Shown here piece after piece: positions 24,861 through 36,384 of a stretch of 64,000 nt of DNA (position 1 is its first letter; each line of letters begins with the position of its first letter). Location: contig OY756142.1 of assembly GCA_963576785.1 (NCBI GenBank), forward strand, positions 2,790,001-2,854,000, written 5' to 3'. The notes under the pieces were generated by a model, which saw nothing but the letters and a program-made list of their open reading frames with translations, made no database searches and was not told the origin of the DNA. The position numbers and the translations under genes are program-made. The stretch comes from Chlorophyllum brunneum. Lineage: Eukaryota; Basidiomycota; Agaricomycetes; Agaricales; Agaricaceae.

Positions 24861-25511
24861 ATGTTCTCTTCCAAGTTCTTCACTACCTCCGTCATCTTGG
24901 CTCTTCTTGGTACCACCCTTTCGCTTCTTACGAGGCCACATTGCTAAATGATTGGTTGTTCCTCCAGCCGATGACTGTACCAGGACAGATGTCGTCCAAC
25001 AAGGTGATACGTGCGACGGCATCTGCAATCGCGACCACGTCTCATAGTAAGCATTGGCCGTCTCATCAGCTAATCTAATCCCGAGCTGATCACAACCACT
25101 CTTCCTCAGCCACCAACTTCGTGTCTACAACCCATGGATCAACGATGCTTGCAACAACCTCCACGCAGGAGATGTACGTGTATCTATCACATAGCCTATA
25201 TTCATCATTGACCTTGAATCTCTGGAACTAGCCTTTGTGTCTGGCCAAAAAGGAAGCTGACTGCGACAAGAAACACGTCTACTCCGTCAAAGAGGGCGAA
25301 TCTTGCTGGTCAATCACTCAAGCCTTTCACATTGATATGGACATCTTCCTCGCCAACAACGGTTTGACTACCGCCACCTGTCCGAAACTTCGCATTCACG
25401 AGGCAAGTCTATCGGTTCTCGCAATGGCTTATAAAACTTACTCTAGAACCTGAATAGGTCGTTTGTGTCGATCAAAGTAAGATCAACTACCCCAAGAGCT
25501 TGTTGGATTAG
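24861..25511 (+). CDS. Small secreted LysM-domain protein (paralogue A)
   Basis: Predicted secreted chitin-binding LysM protein, the class that shields hyphae or masks chitin fragments from hosts (family knowledge; role here inferred). Five exons (24861..24909, 24968..25046, 25110..25173, 25232..25402, 25458..25511) give 138 residues. A signal peptide (MFSSKFFTTSVILALLA) leads to two cysteine-bearing LysM units: one around VVQQGDTCDGIC to NPWINDACNNL, the other around YSVKEGESCWSIT to NNGLTTATCP. The fourth intron starts GCAAGT, so it is a GC-AG intron. Same exon plan as the gene at 36385. Lies tail-to-tail with F-box B. Confidence 0.85.
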
Positions 25512-25831
25512 CCTTCTGTAGGCCCTAGGGAGAAATTGGACGAGAGCTAGCAGTCTTATTGAATGTTGTAAACCACCATGTACTGAGTTGTATGAACGAA
25601 TTAACCCATATTTGATGATGACCTCTAGCTGCATCCCCGAAAGGCACTGGATGAGTAGCGGATAACACTTGGAATTAGCTGTGCCGAGGGAAACCAGTCC
25701 TCCTATCCGTCATGTAAGTCAGAATGATATCTATTGTGGACCAGCCATACTACAACTGGTGAAACATTCAGCGGGATATATGAAAAAAATCCTGTCCAAG
25801 CAATGTCCCAGAGAAACCCCACATGGTAAGA
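25512..25831. other. Convergent intergenic gap
   Basis: 320 bases between the 3' ends of LysM A (+) and F-box B (-). Nothing seen beyond presumed 3' ends. Confidence 0.5.
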
Positions 25832-27568
25832 TTACAAAGTCGACGAAACACCCGAGTCGTTCCTCAGCCAATCATACTTCCTCTCAACTTCATCCTCCTC
25901 AATAACCACCTTCATACCATCTTGAACTAATTCCCTCATACCCTCAATGAATTCCCGCGGCCACGCGTTCACATATTCATACGATAGAATAAGATGATCC
26001 AACGTTTCCTTCGTGTTCGTTCGTCGTAGGCGAATCATTTCTAGTAATGTCTGGACTAGAGGGGTATTCATTTGGTTTGTTTTCGCTGAGAGGTGTAGTT
26101 TGCGAAGCGAAGGTAACATCTGACGAACCCTCTGCGGTTGAGGCGTCAGAACCTCAAGAAGGCTGAGTTTGATCGAAGGCCATGAGCTGATCTTCAAATC
26201 TCGAAGGGAAACGAGGGGAAGTAACATGTTCTTCAGCCTACGTTTATCTCGCCTGCGCAACTGGAACTCGAGACTCTTTACCGAGTTTGGATATCCACAT
26301 AGTAGCTGCCAGTCAATGTTACCGCTCCAGTCTGGTTTCCACACAACAGATTCGAGCGAGGTGAATGTCAGATACTGACCCATCACATCTCTCCACGGAC
26401 GCGTGACCTCGCAATCGATGTAATGGAATTTCTTGAGATACTCGAAGGTGACTGGTTTCTTTATCTCGTTGGAAACTGAGGTTGAAGACGAGCTTATGTC
26501 GCGACATGAAAAGGATTCTAGATTCGAGCACTGCACAAGGAGCTTTAGGCAGATATCCGATGATACGTGCGCTAGACTGAGGCGCGTAATACCGTTCCAT
26601 GGAAGATTGATCGTCGCGGATCCTGATATTCCCGTAAGTTTCACAGTGTGGAGTCGCGGAGCGTTGGTAATAGAAAATGTGGTATCGAGGGCATCAAAAA
26701 TAGACTTCATCCTGACTTCCTCTAAATTAGAGAAAGCCATCGTCTGTTGAATCCTCGCAATATGTGGCAGCCACGGGCGAGGCCACATGCTAAACTCCAA
26801 TGCCCTCAGCTTGTCTGCATTCTCGACGAAGACGGTGTTGAACGCATCTTCGTGTGGTATCTCGTCAGACTCTCCATCACTCGAATCGAGAGGACCACCA
26901 CGGAAGCAGTGTATGAATAGCTCCAAAGACTTGGCTTTCAAGTTTCGAAAGTAAGTATTGAAGGTTGCGGCGATAGGGAAATTATGCTGCCAAGCCCAGC
27001 ATCCTGTTAGAGGTATCTGGGTCCAAAGCTGTGGCGAGCTCCAGGCCACGTCTCGCCAGTGTGCGCAGACGGCACCAAGCCGTATAGGTGTGAGGGGATG
27101 TCGGCGTTTGGAAGGTGAACAGCCAGGTGTTCTGTCAATGGCATCGGCAAATTGGAATATTTCGGCGAGAAGCTCTGCGGGGAGCTGGCAGATATGCGAT
27201 TGCTCTAGATTTGTACGTCGGAGAAGTATGGCACGACGAGACCGAAGTTGAAGTATGAGGTCGTCCAATAAACTGACTTCTTCGTGAGTACTGAGCGTAT
27301 TATCTGTAGGCTGGGTATTACGACTCTCCATGACATCAAAGCTGTTAGATTCTTGAAGGAGATGCTTGAACTGGGTAAGAATGACGTTAAATCTCGCGTC
27401 ATTATCCCCTAACGTCGTTGTTACACTGCGGCGACCGCAGCGAAGGCAGAGCGGAGGATACTGCATAGGGCGGTGTCGGACTTGGGTATATGGTCTTGGG
27501 CTCTTTAAGTATTCTATCAGGCGCTCATGGTGTAGGTCTGATTGGGCGTGAGAAACGGAACTTGGCAT
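25832..27568 (-). CDS. F-box protein with leucine-rich-type tail (paralogue B)
   Basis: Likely SCF ubiquitin-ligase substrate receptor. Single exon. I choose the ATG at 27568 (MPSSVSHAQS), giving 578 residues, because it lines up with paralogue A (569). The frame stays open up to 27784, which would add 72 residues including a CPLC pair. A short coiled coil (LLDDLILQLRSRRAILL) precedes the F-box segment (CQLPAELLAEIF ... WRDVAWSSPQLW). Leucine-rich repeats follow, and blocks TGCWAW, IPHEDAFNT, WKPDWSG and LRKLHL match A in order. B has an insertion near its N-terminus with a CLRC motif that A lacks. Substrate unknown. Confidence 0.87.
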   Translation of the reverse strand: MPSSVSHAQSDLHHERLIEYLKSPRPYTQVRHRPMQYPPLCLRCGRRSVTTTLGDNDARFNVILTQFKHLLQESNSFDVMESRNTQPTDNTLSTHEEVSLLDDLILQLRSRRAILLRRTNLEQSHICQLPAELLAEIFQFADAIDRTPGCSPSKRRHPLTPIRLGAVCAHWRDVAWSSPQLWTQIPLTGCWAWQHNFPIAATFNTYFRNLKAKSLELFIHCFRGGPLDSSDGESDEIPHEDAFNTVFVENADKLRALEFSMWPRPWLPHIARIQQTMAFSNLEEVRMKSIFDALDTTFSITNAPRLHTVKLTGISGSATINLPWNGITRLSLAHVSSDICLKLLVQCSNLESFSCRDISSSSTSVSNEIKKPVTFEYLKKFHYIDCEVTRPWRDVMGQYLTFTSLESVVWKPDWSGNIDWQLLCGYPNSVKSLEFQLRRRDKRRLKNMLLPLVSLRDLKISSWPSIKLSLLEVLTPQPQRVRQMLPSLRKLHLSAKTNQMNTPLVQTLLEMIRLRRTNTKETLDHLILSYEYVNAWPREFIEGMRELVQDGMKVVIEEDEVERKYDWLRNDSGVSSTL

Positions 27569-28529
27569 CTTTTCAGTTGCCCGGCCGGGTCCACTTACAG
27601 CCCAGAATGTCACACAGCCCAACCATCTAATTGCCTCCACGTAAAAAATTGGTACATCTTTCGGTCGAAGGAACTTGAGTACTGCGTGCTGCAGCCGAAG
27701 AACATATTCGATTAAATAGGGTGGTATTGGTAAATCGTCCGTCAGACGGCACAGCGGGCAGTATGGAAAATTCGTCGATTTCAAATTCCAACACAGTGGG
27801 AAATCATACTATCTGGGAACCAAGTGGCAGTTCATTTCGGCGTCAGTATGCGATCTCTGGGGAAAGCCGGCCTCTGGCGTTTTCATAACCAACAAACGCG
27901 GGGTGCTTATTCTAGTTGAAGCGTCTCGCTATATCGCCCTTCGAATCGTCTTCGGGTATTTGCAGCTGGCCTCCCGCACATGGAGAAAGACGCGTTCCCT
28001 GATTAAGATGTGAGGGAAGGCTATGGGAAGAGAACTTCACAGAAGTAGATCGTACGGGTTGTACCGTGTGAGATGAAATCTAAGCATCTCGATAAAACAC
28101 GAAGGCGATCGGCCTTCAACAAGCTTGATGCTTTTACAGATTTGAAAAGTGGCCTCAACACTTAGAGTATAATATAAGGCTGCACGGGTGAATGAAATCG
28201 GCAGGCCCTAATCTAAACTCTGTCATGTCTGCGAAGGTAGGTTTCTTGAACAGCTGCGAACCTTCTATCGCCCTGCTACGACCCATTTTTTCGTTCTACA
28301 AACGCTTTTCGAAAGCATTTCTCGAAGACTGCAAATACAGTTCGTAGGCTTTCCACAGTCCACAGATAGCCAGGTAGTAGTGATAGTCACACGAGCCCTT
28401 TCTCTAGTGATGTCTACCTCTGATTGGCTTTTGATTCCATCATCGTCGACCGGCGGGACCCTTGCACCGTTCCAGGGTAACCAGCCTCACACCAGCATGG
28501 CCCTCTAACCCTTCTCCCTCAATCCTCCT
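27569..28529. other. Divergent intergenic region, F-box B (-) and transporter (+)
   Basis: About 960 bases. The first 216 bases next to F-box B are an in-frame extension of it and may be leader or extra coding sequence. The rest shows no supported gene. Confidence 0.45.
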
Positions 28530-29830
28530 ATGCCTCTGAGCTTCATCTACGAGTGGTCAGTGACTCTAGGTCTCGTATTCGGTGGTTGTTGTAGGTCCGT
28601 CTCCTCTTCCAATTCCTACAAAAATCAAATCTCACCTACCATATTGAAAATAATAGTAACGCAATCACACTTGAACAACTAACATCGCATTATCCAAATG
28701 CTGGTTCATTGATCACCCTCTTCCAATTTCTCTTGATTTCTCTTCGCGGATTACCACAACAAATCATCTGGACTTCCTATGGACCACGATTTAGGCCACG
28801 TCGGATACCGTTGAAGCCTTATTTAGTGCAAGTGGGATTATTTTACTTGGTCTCGTTGTTGAACAATGCTGCGTTTGGGTATGAGATACCTATGAGTGTT
28901 CATATCATATTTCGGAGTGGTGGTTTGGTAGTGAGTATGGTTCTTGGATGGTTAATTGCTGGTAAAAGGTGAGTTGCGCTCATGTCCTTCTCCTTGCTAT
29001 TCATCCAATGATTCGATAGGTACAACATGACTCAAGTAGCTTCCGTTCTCCTTGTCACTCTAGGAGTGTTCCTAACGACACTCTCCGCGACGCCTTCCTC
29101 CTCTTCAAGAATCAGCAACACGGACTCATGGAGTTACATGATCGGAATTGCCATCCTCTCACTCGCACTCGTCTTTGCGGGTCTTCTTGGTCTCGCTCAG
29201 GATTGGACATTCTCCACCTACGGCCGTCCTCAACCATCCTACACTACCAACAAACCACACCAACAACCTCCTCAATGGCAAGAATCTCTATTCTACCTTC
29301 ATTTCCTGTCACTACCCATGTTCCTTTTCCTGCGCAAAGACCTCGAAACACAGTTCCACACAATTTCAAACGGTCCACGGACATCTTGGTCCACAAATCT
29401 CGTTTTTCCCGATACCCTTTCAACATTCTTGGCTACAACGCGGAACAATAACACATCCTCCTTCGTCACATTCGACCGGGCACATAAACATGATCCACTG
29501 AAACTCTCGCTTCATATTCCTTACGCCTATACTCCTCTCTTGCTAAACACGATAACTCAAGTCCTTTGCGCTTCGGGCGTACATAGATTAACGACTCGCG
29601 TGAGTTCGCTCACGGTGACTCTTGTCCTGGTTGTGAGGAAAGCTATCAGTCTAGTTCTTAGCGTGCTTGGTGCTGGTATTATTCCTGGTGTGGGTGGTGG
29701 CAAAGCGAGGCAGGTGGATCAAGGGATGATGTGGACTGGTGCTGCGTTTGTGCTGGTTGGAACTATTTTGTACAGTGTTGGAACAGGCAAGAAGAGTGAA
29801 GTTGTGGACAAGAAGGGAAAGAAGGACTGA
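28530..29830 (+). CDS. YEA4: Nucleotide-sugar transporter, YEA4/SLC35B4 (UAA) family
   Basis: Predicted ER/Golgi antiporter bringing UDP-GlcNAc (and perhaps UDP-xylose) into the lumen, needed for chitin or glycan synthesis (family knowledge). Exons 28530..28594, 28657..28968 and 29020..29830 give 395 residues with about ten hydrophobic helices. Family signals are GGCC-SNAITLEQL across the first intron, NAGSLITLFQFL, NNAAFGYEIPMSVHIIFRSGG and the C-terminal VSSLTVTLVLVVRKAISL. The tail is lysine-rich, ending KKGKKD, compatible with ER retrieval. The next gene starts only 100 bases downstream on the same strand. Confidence 0.9.
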
Positions 29831-29930
29831 AGTAGCTATGTACAATATAATATATATTATCACATGTGTGTCCAAATTCACACGGTGTCCTGTCTGCATT
29901 CACGTTGTCTGTGGTGAGCACACTGCAACA

Positions 29931-31618
29931 ATGGCGACTCTCGACTACATCGACATTCCGCCCTGCGCAACACGTCTCGACCCCTCTCAGCACATTCAAC
30001 CAGCTCACAAAATCCCTACAAACCTCCCACAACCAGACCCTACAGACTCCAATGCTGCTCGACACCCCAGATCAAACTCAAACTCATCCTCACCAGGCAT
30101 CATCTCATCTGGACCAATGTCATTCATTCCTCAAATCCTCATGGGTTCCATTCCTACTTCCATTCCCGTAACGAATGGTAGCGGTAGTAGTAGTACTAGT
30201 GGCGCAGTACCTCTATCACCAACCAATCCGCGAAAAAAATCCGAACCGGAGAAAGTGACATTGTTGTCTTCAAAGGATCCATTATCCTTACCAATCATGA
30301 CAAACAACTTCAAGAGGTTTGTTGCGAAAGTAGGACCTGTGTTTTGGTTTCAAGACCGTGTAGAGGAAGTTTTATTCTGGAAACGAGGATGGAAGAGAAC
30401 GACAGTTTGGATGGCGTTATATGTTTTTCTCTGTGCGTTCAGTTTTTGTCATTCTACAATATTTATTGACTCCGGTATAGGTTATTTTCCCCGGATGATC
30501 CTATTACTCCCACATGCAATCTTCATTGGTGTGATATTATCCACCTATCCTTATTCCTCTTCCTCTATATCAGATACATCCCCACCCGTGTCTCCTCAAC
30601 CACCAGCAGAAGGAACAGCAGCATGGCAAGCTAATCTTCAAGCTATCCAAAACTTAATGGGATTCGTTTCGGACATGACAACACTCGCACAACCATACGC
30701 GTACCATCTCTCACTCACACCACTCCACCTCACACCTTCAACATCTCAAATCTCACCACGCGTTTCCTCAACAACAAGGTCACCTTATACACCACATATA
30801 CTCACCCTACTCGTGGTTACATTCTTCCCTCTACTCATCTTAATCCACTTGCCTGGATTCCCATTACGACCAGTCATAATCATCGCAGGTCTCATTCCAT
30901 TTCTCATAACACATCCGACAATTCGCATTCTAACCCCCTCCCTCCTCTCCTACACCCAAACAAAACTCATCCCAAACCTATTAAACCGCTACGAATACAT
31001 CCTCTCTTATTTCAATCCATCTCTCACACCATGGCTTCACATGCCCCTACAAACCACTATCGAACGTTTAATCGACAACGACAGACTCCCAGATGAAATC
31101 TGGCGTTCGGAGAAGAGAGAAGTAGAGTTATTCGAGAATGAGAGATATGAGAGTACGATTCCCGTTACAGAATCTAATGGACAAGGATGGAATAAGATGA
31201 ATTTACGACCTGGAGAACGAAGTGCATGGACGAGAGGGAGAGATGGGTGGACTGGGATTGGTGTGGATGATGAAATCAGGTCTGTATTACCCTCTTACCC
31301 TCCCACACACAGTCCTTTCATACAAAGAATGAAAACTAATGACGAATACTGTACAGCAGTAACTTGACCTTTTCACTTTCGCCAAATTGGCACTTTATAC
31401 CCACTGAAGACTGGCGTAAAGATCTTTCAGGTGCATGGGCGGAATGTACTGGAGGAGCGGATGAAGATGGGTGGGTGTATACGAATGATTCGTGGGTTGG
31501 TGCTAGGAAGAGAGCGTATAGTGCTGGTGGAGGAAGTGTAACAAGAAGGAGGAGATGGGTTAGGAGGGTTTGGTTTGATTCAAAGGGAACTCAACCTGGG
31601 ACAGATACTTTGAGTTAA
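29931..31618 (+). CDS. PEX30/PEX24-like peroxin with dysferlin (DysF) domain
   Basis: Integral membrane protein of the Pex28-32 group, which shapes ER subdomains and controls peroxisome number (family knowledge). Exons 29931..31279 and 31360..31618 give 535 residues. A Ser/Pro-rich N-terminus is followed by the family block FWFQDRVEEVLFWKRGWKRTTVWM, several membrane segments (WMALYVFLCAF, HILTLLVVTFFPLLILI, VIIIAGLIPFLI), and a C-terminal DysF module: FENERY, GWNKMNLRPGERSAWT, then after the intron NWHFIPTEDWRKDLSG and DGWVYTNDSW. The upstream frame is open to 29739, overlapping the transporter, but the ATG at 29931 starts the conserved-looking protein. Confidence 0.87.
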
Positions 31619-31792
31619 TAAGTAGTCGAGTGTACATTGCTGGATTTCCGATTTCAGCTGTCGGGCGGTAGCTCAAGAAACCATGACTCGCATACGCCAA
31701 GTAATCCGAAAACATATGCGCCAATTCCCAAACTTCATAGACCTAACTAATTAAATGTCCATACGTTACTGTCGCTTATGACCGGGGCAGAA

Positions 31793-32519
31793 TTACTCGA
31801 GTCCCGAGACTGAACCTTCAACAGCAACATAATCTTCAATAACAACCCCTCCTCCGACTCCCCAAGCCTTCCTAAACTCAAACCCAATCCAGTCCCACAC
31901 TCCAATCCTGAATTCTCCGTCAGGAACAGGAGGAGCCAAATTAGCATCAGTTGAAGTGGTGGCGGTAGGATCAGTGGTAAGTTGACGATGGGCAAACTCC
32001 GAGTCGAAGCGAGGATAAGGATAAGCAGCAAATCGGTGCGTAATCAAGTGCGTGGTGATCATGACAAAGAACAAAAGGGCGAGGATGAGGAAGGTCCGGA
32101 AAGGACGTGACTGCACAAGCCAGGATTTCTCTGCGAGGTTGTTGATGGATGAAGTAACACGTTCACGGACGGTTGGTTTGGGGGGCGGTGCTAGGAAAGC
32201 GATGGAAAAGTCGTGTGTGTGAATGGGAGAAGAAGGGGTTACGATGATGGCAGGTAAGGGAGATTTCTCCGTGATGGAGGGGAGAGAAAAGTCTTGTGAT
32301 TGATGGGGTTCGTGTGTTAGTTAGGTACCAGGGGCAACATGGCTGATTGCACATACCGAGAGGAGCAGGTATGAGAGTGTAATCAAGGCGTTGAGGGAGA
32401 CGATGAAGACGCGGAACTAAGGGATTAAGGAATCAGCGACAACCTCAGGGGTAGAGCGCCCAACGCCTTCTCAGAAACCGGCCCCGCCCGTGAAAAATCA
32501 ACACACCTTGACGAGCCAT
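31793..32519 (-). CDS. Small conserved-looking membrane protein, unknown function
   Basis: Exons complement(31793..32292, 32357..32416, 32507..32519) give 190 residues; exon 1 is only 13 nt. All three joins keep frame with canonical GT/AG. The protein reads MARQVPRLHRLP at the start, a Pro-rich cytosolic-looking part, a charged stretch (TVRERVTSSINNLAEKSWL) and one clear membrane helix (TFLILALLFFVMITTHLI). The tail is acidic and about 80 residues long. I recognise no family. It is divergent from the WDR89-like gene, so the two may share a promoter. Confidence 0.6.
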
Positions 32520-32861
32520 CGTTTACAATGTGTACAGGATAACAACAGATGGATATTCCGCGTCTAAGCAGAACAGGACGAAGCCGAAAGAGATAAAACG
32601 GTGGCGAGTTTGCTTGAAGGGTGAAGTGCAAAGGTCTTGAAGACTGTGCACAGGTCGATGGGCGGCAGGAGAAACGAGTGCGGTGGGTAAAGAATGTGAG
32701 GTCAGCGGACAGAGCAAGCTGTACTGCGGCGGAGAAGGGGAAGGGAAGACGGGTAAGAGTCGACGATGGTGGGCGTGCAAGAATAACAACTGTTCCATGA
32801 CTAAGCCCAGTCACGTGCACAGCAAGATTGGCCAGAATCAATCACATACGGACTTACAATA
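32520..32861. promoter_or_regulatory. Shared upstream region, small membrane protein (-) and WDR89-like gene (+)
   Basis: 342 bases between two divergent start codons. Position implies two promoters and leaders; no specific motif recognised. Confidence 0.5.
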
Positions 32862-34446
32862 ATGGATGCATCTCCGTCCTTGTACGAGTCCCCCAGGCCA
32901 CTGGCCTCCACGGTTTTGGGCCATGGCAATTCATATGTCCTCTCGCTTGCAAATTTCTTAACCACATACGCCGCATCTGCCTCCTCTCCATCCAACAAAA
33001 TCGACCTCATCGACAAGACAACTCTCCGTCGCATACGAATGCTAGCCGGACACGATGCAGGCACAACCTCTATCCGAGCAATCGATTATGTGATAGGAAT
33101 GCCCGGCAAAACACTTTTATCTACTGGAAAAGACGGCTCTGTGAAAATTTGGGACGATAGATCTGGTTGGCATTCTATCAAATGTAAGCCTTTCTGCAAG
33201 GAGCTACTTTTTGATAAAAATAAAATAACACAAGATTTTTTTCTGCAGTGACGAACATGGGAAATGCTTCACGAGGAATATTAAGTTGTGATGTTTCGCC
33301 TGATGGTAACCTCGTAGCCGCAGGTACAGAATTCCGAGGTCACGACGCTTTGGTCTTGTATTGGTAAGTCTACTTAACTTCTTCCGCTTCACAACTGAAC
33401 TAAACGACTTGTAGGGATCCACGTCAACCAGCAGCTCCTCTACGTACCCATTCTTCAACTCATTCCGACGACATCACTTCAATATCCTTTCACCCATCCG
33501 CTTCATCTCCTCCACTCGTCCTCTCAGGCTCAACAGATGGTCTCCTCAGTATCTCCAACGCCGTAGAAGACAACGAAGATGAAACAGTAATACACGTCGG
33601 CTCATGGGGGGCCAGTGTATCCCAAGCAGGTTGGTGTAGTCTTGACAATGTCACACTCGGGATCTGGGCGGCTAGTGATATGGAAACCTTCAGCTTTTGG
33701 TCAAACGAGGTTCGAGTTTACTTCCAGTCTTTCATTTAACGTTTCTAATGTACTCCACAGCTTGATCAAAGGCTATCAGTAGACATCCGCTCCCCTTCAG
33801 TTCGAACCCAATCTCGGACTTGGGTCACGGACTACCTTATCTCATGTTTCCCTTCCCATAACGGAAGTCTGAGAGTATATACAGGTTCCAACAAGTTGAG
33901 TTCTGAAAATCCTCTTTCCACTCCACCGCAGCTAACATCCTTCAGAGGAAATGCTGCGCTACTATCACCACCAGCTTTGTCAAGTTCAGATCCTAACATC
34001 AACGCTACTGGAAAATGGACACTCCAATCGGTTTGGAAAGGTCACCACGCCGGCATCGTTCGTTCGATATTACCAGACGATGAAGTAAATCCATTCATAA
34101 TTCTCTCCCGCCTTACACTGACCCTGGGTGTGATAGAACAATGTCATCGTCACCGGCGGCGAAGATAGTAAAATCCATCTCTGGAAAGACCCACATCCAT
34201 CCCCAACAGTGATGCATTTCCCCACATCCACCGATGGATCAATGGACCTCGACATAGACGTTAGCATGGACATTGACTTTGATGGTCCTATATCTCCCTC
34301 AACTCAAAATGGTAGAAAACGGGTTCGCGATGGCGGCGAAGAATCGGTTAGTGTTTTTTCTTTTTTTTTTTTTTTTGGCTCCAACAAGGTAGTAGTAACT
34401 TATCTGAATATATCAGACAGGGAAGAAAGCACGATACCGAAATTGA
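32862..34446 (+). CDS. WD40-repeat protein, WDR89-like
   Basis: Beta-propeller scaffold protein; precise function of WDR89 homologues is not established. Exons 32862..33183, 33249..33363, 33415..33709, 33761..34084, 34137..34346 and 34417..34446 give 431 residues. WD repeats are visible as LLSTGKDGSVKIWDDRSG, LVAAGTEFRGHDALVLYWDPR, LVLSGSTDGLLSI, and near the end WKGHHAGIVRSI followed by NVIVTGGEDSKIHLWK. The C-terminus is acidic then basic (KRVRDGGEES, GKKARYRN), which matches the charged tail of WDR89 relatives. The last intron contains a 16-base T run. Confidence 0.85.
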
Positions 34447-36384
34447 ATGATTTATGCAAGGCTTTTTTTTGCACCGATGCTGCGGTGGATAGATACCCAA
34501 TTACCTCTGTGAGGTGGATACCCATGCCATGGTCCGCAGTTATGTTAGTTGTTCGAGTGTATTTTCAAATTCGTCAATGCTATCTTGCTGTTTGTAGAAG
34601 CCAAACTCAAACGTTCAAGGCCGGTAAGAGACGTCAGCAGAAACCTCTTCAGGCAAGCCTCTTCCGATCGGCCACGGAGCAACAAGTCTGTGAAGCACAG
34701 ACGTCTCGCGAGCTCATTTTCCCAGCAGACCGATGATTCCAAGTCACTCTAATACAAGATCCCGAAATCATGGCTTCATCAAAGCTAGAGCCGTATGGAC
34801 ACTGAGGGCAACCGTATCCTCAGATCTGATATTCTTTCACCCGGTCGAGGGGGGGCAAAAATAATATCCATTCTACAACGACGGTCCTGGTTATCCTTTA
34901 CCCGTCAATAACATAGGGATCCAGTCGCTATTAAAAAAACCGATATGCCACACTCCGGAAAGGTTGCCAAAAGGTCGGCCGCCAATGTATTCTGGTCCAA
35001 CAGATAGACTCACATCCTGTGTGTAGGGTGCACTTTGTATGATGCGTAAACTGCAGACACGGGACTGGTGGGTGTTATGATCATTCAGACCGGAAAAGAT
35101 GCGCCAGCACCGCTGAGCAGGGTTTTTAAAATACTAAAAACGATGAGTCGGCGCAGAAGTTGCCTTAGAGAATCCTCTATTCGACAACATGTGGTTAAGC
35201 ATGGGAGTTATCCACTGAGTAAAACGTAAGTTCACCTTTAGATATCATTCCCGGAATCACTATGAAGACTGAGAGCCAGAATGGTTCCTTCATCTTCCCG
35301 AATAACAGGGCAGGAATGACGGCAAATGAAATGGAAGCCAGATTCACGTATATATATACCACCCAGTCATCTAAGTACCATGTGGACCAGTGATAAGTTT
35401 CAGTCCGAGGTCATGAAGCTAGGATGTGCCGTAAACTTTGAGGCAGATCTTGGGGATATGAAAGCTGTAATGGATTGTGGGGTAGTGCGCCACAGGGAAA
35501 TTCGAAAAGCCGGATCAATCGCGACAATGCAAGAGGCTATGTACCGGTGTAACAGTAATAGTGATCGTTGGACGGCAGAGAGCCAAGTCCGGAACTTTGC
35601 TGGTGTTGTAGTCACCTGTCGCATGATTACCAGGAGTGGCTGAGCTGGGGTGAGGATGGACCGGAAAAAGTATTCTGACGAGAAGAGTTGTATATGGGCT
35701 TTTGCACGAGCACGAGTGACCGCTGTCCAAGAGTGTTGGGGGGAGAAAGGCCAAAGTCCAAGCTACAGGTCGTCACCCGTCACAAGAAAACTCCTCTTCC
35801 GAACGTTCAACATTCGAGAAGATTTTGGCGGAATCATTCCTAGAATCCAGGAAGTATCTCATTCACGAGCTGATTACACCACGGTCTCAACAAGGAAGGG
35901 TAAGATTTACGTCTTTACCCCGCCATGACACCCCACATTATCGTCCTATGTACGCCGCTTACACGAGTTGAGCACGTACTACCGAGCATTCTCATCCCTA
36001 ACACGATCCAAAAAACCACGGTAGCCCGATTAGGCCTCCTCAAGACGGACTGTCTCTCAGGAACTTCAGAAATAATTCGATGGTGCTTCCAAGCATGCTT
36101 TCAAGCTCATCCAATGCGGGGAAAGCCTCCTACCTCTTTACAATTGGCAACGTATATGGCGAATTACGACGGTGGCGACTCGAGGCCTGCTGCTACCCTC
36201 AAGCTAATGCGTATTTGTTTAGAGGCTCTCTGTCTCTTAGTGTCCTAATACAACATTACGAAAAGGACGACAGGAAGATTGGACACAGTTGGTGTATAAG
36301 TACAACCATCCAGCATACGAAAGCCTTGGTCTCTCTGCAGATACCGAGAAATCTCTACACACATACACACACACTCTGAACGAT
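34447..36384. other. Intergenic, 34.4-36.4 kb
   Basis: 1.9 kb upstream of LysM B. Scattered frames of around 100 codons occur on both strands (for example 35326-35643 plus), but none has a motif or a splice pattern. Short poly-T and poly-G runs are present. No transposon ends recognised. Confidence 0.45.

Noticed and set aside
35326..35643. 105-codon ATG frame
   Set aside because: No motif, opposite-strand frames similar; not supported as a gene.
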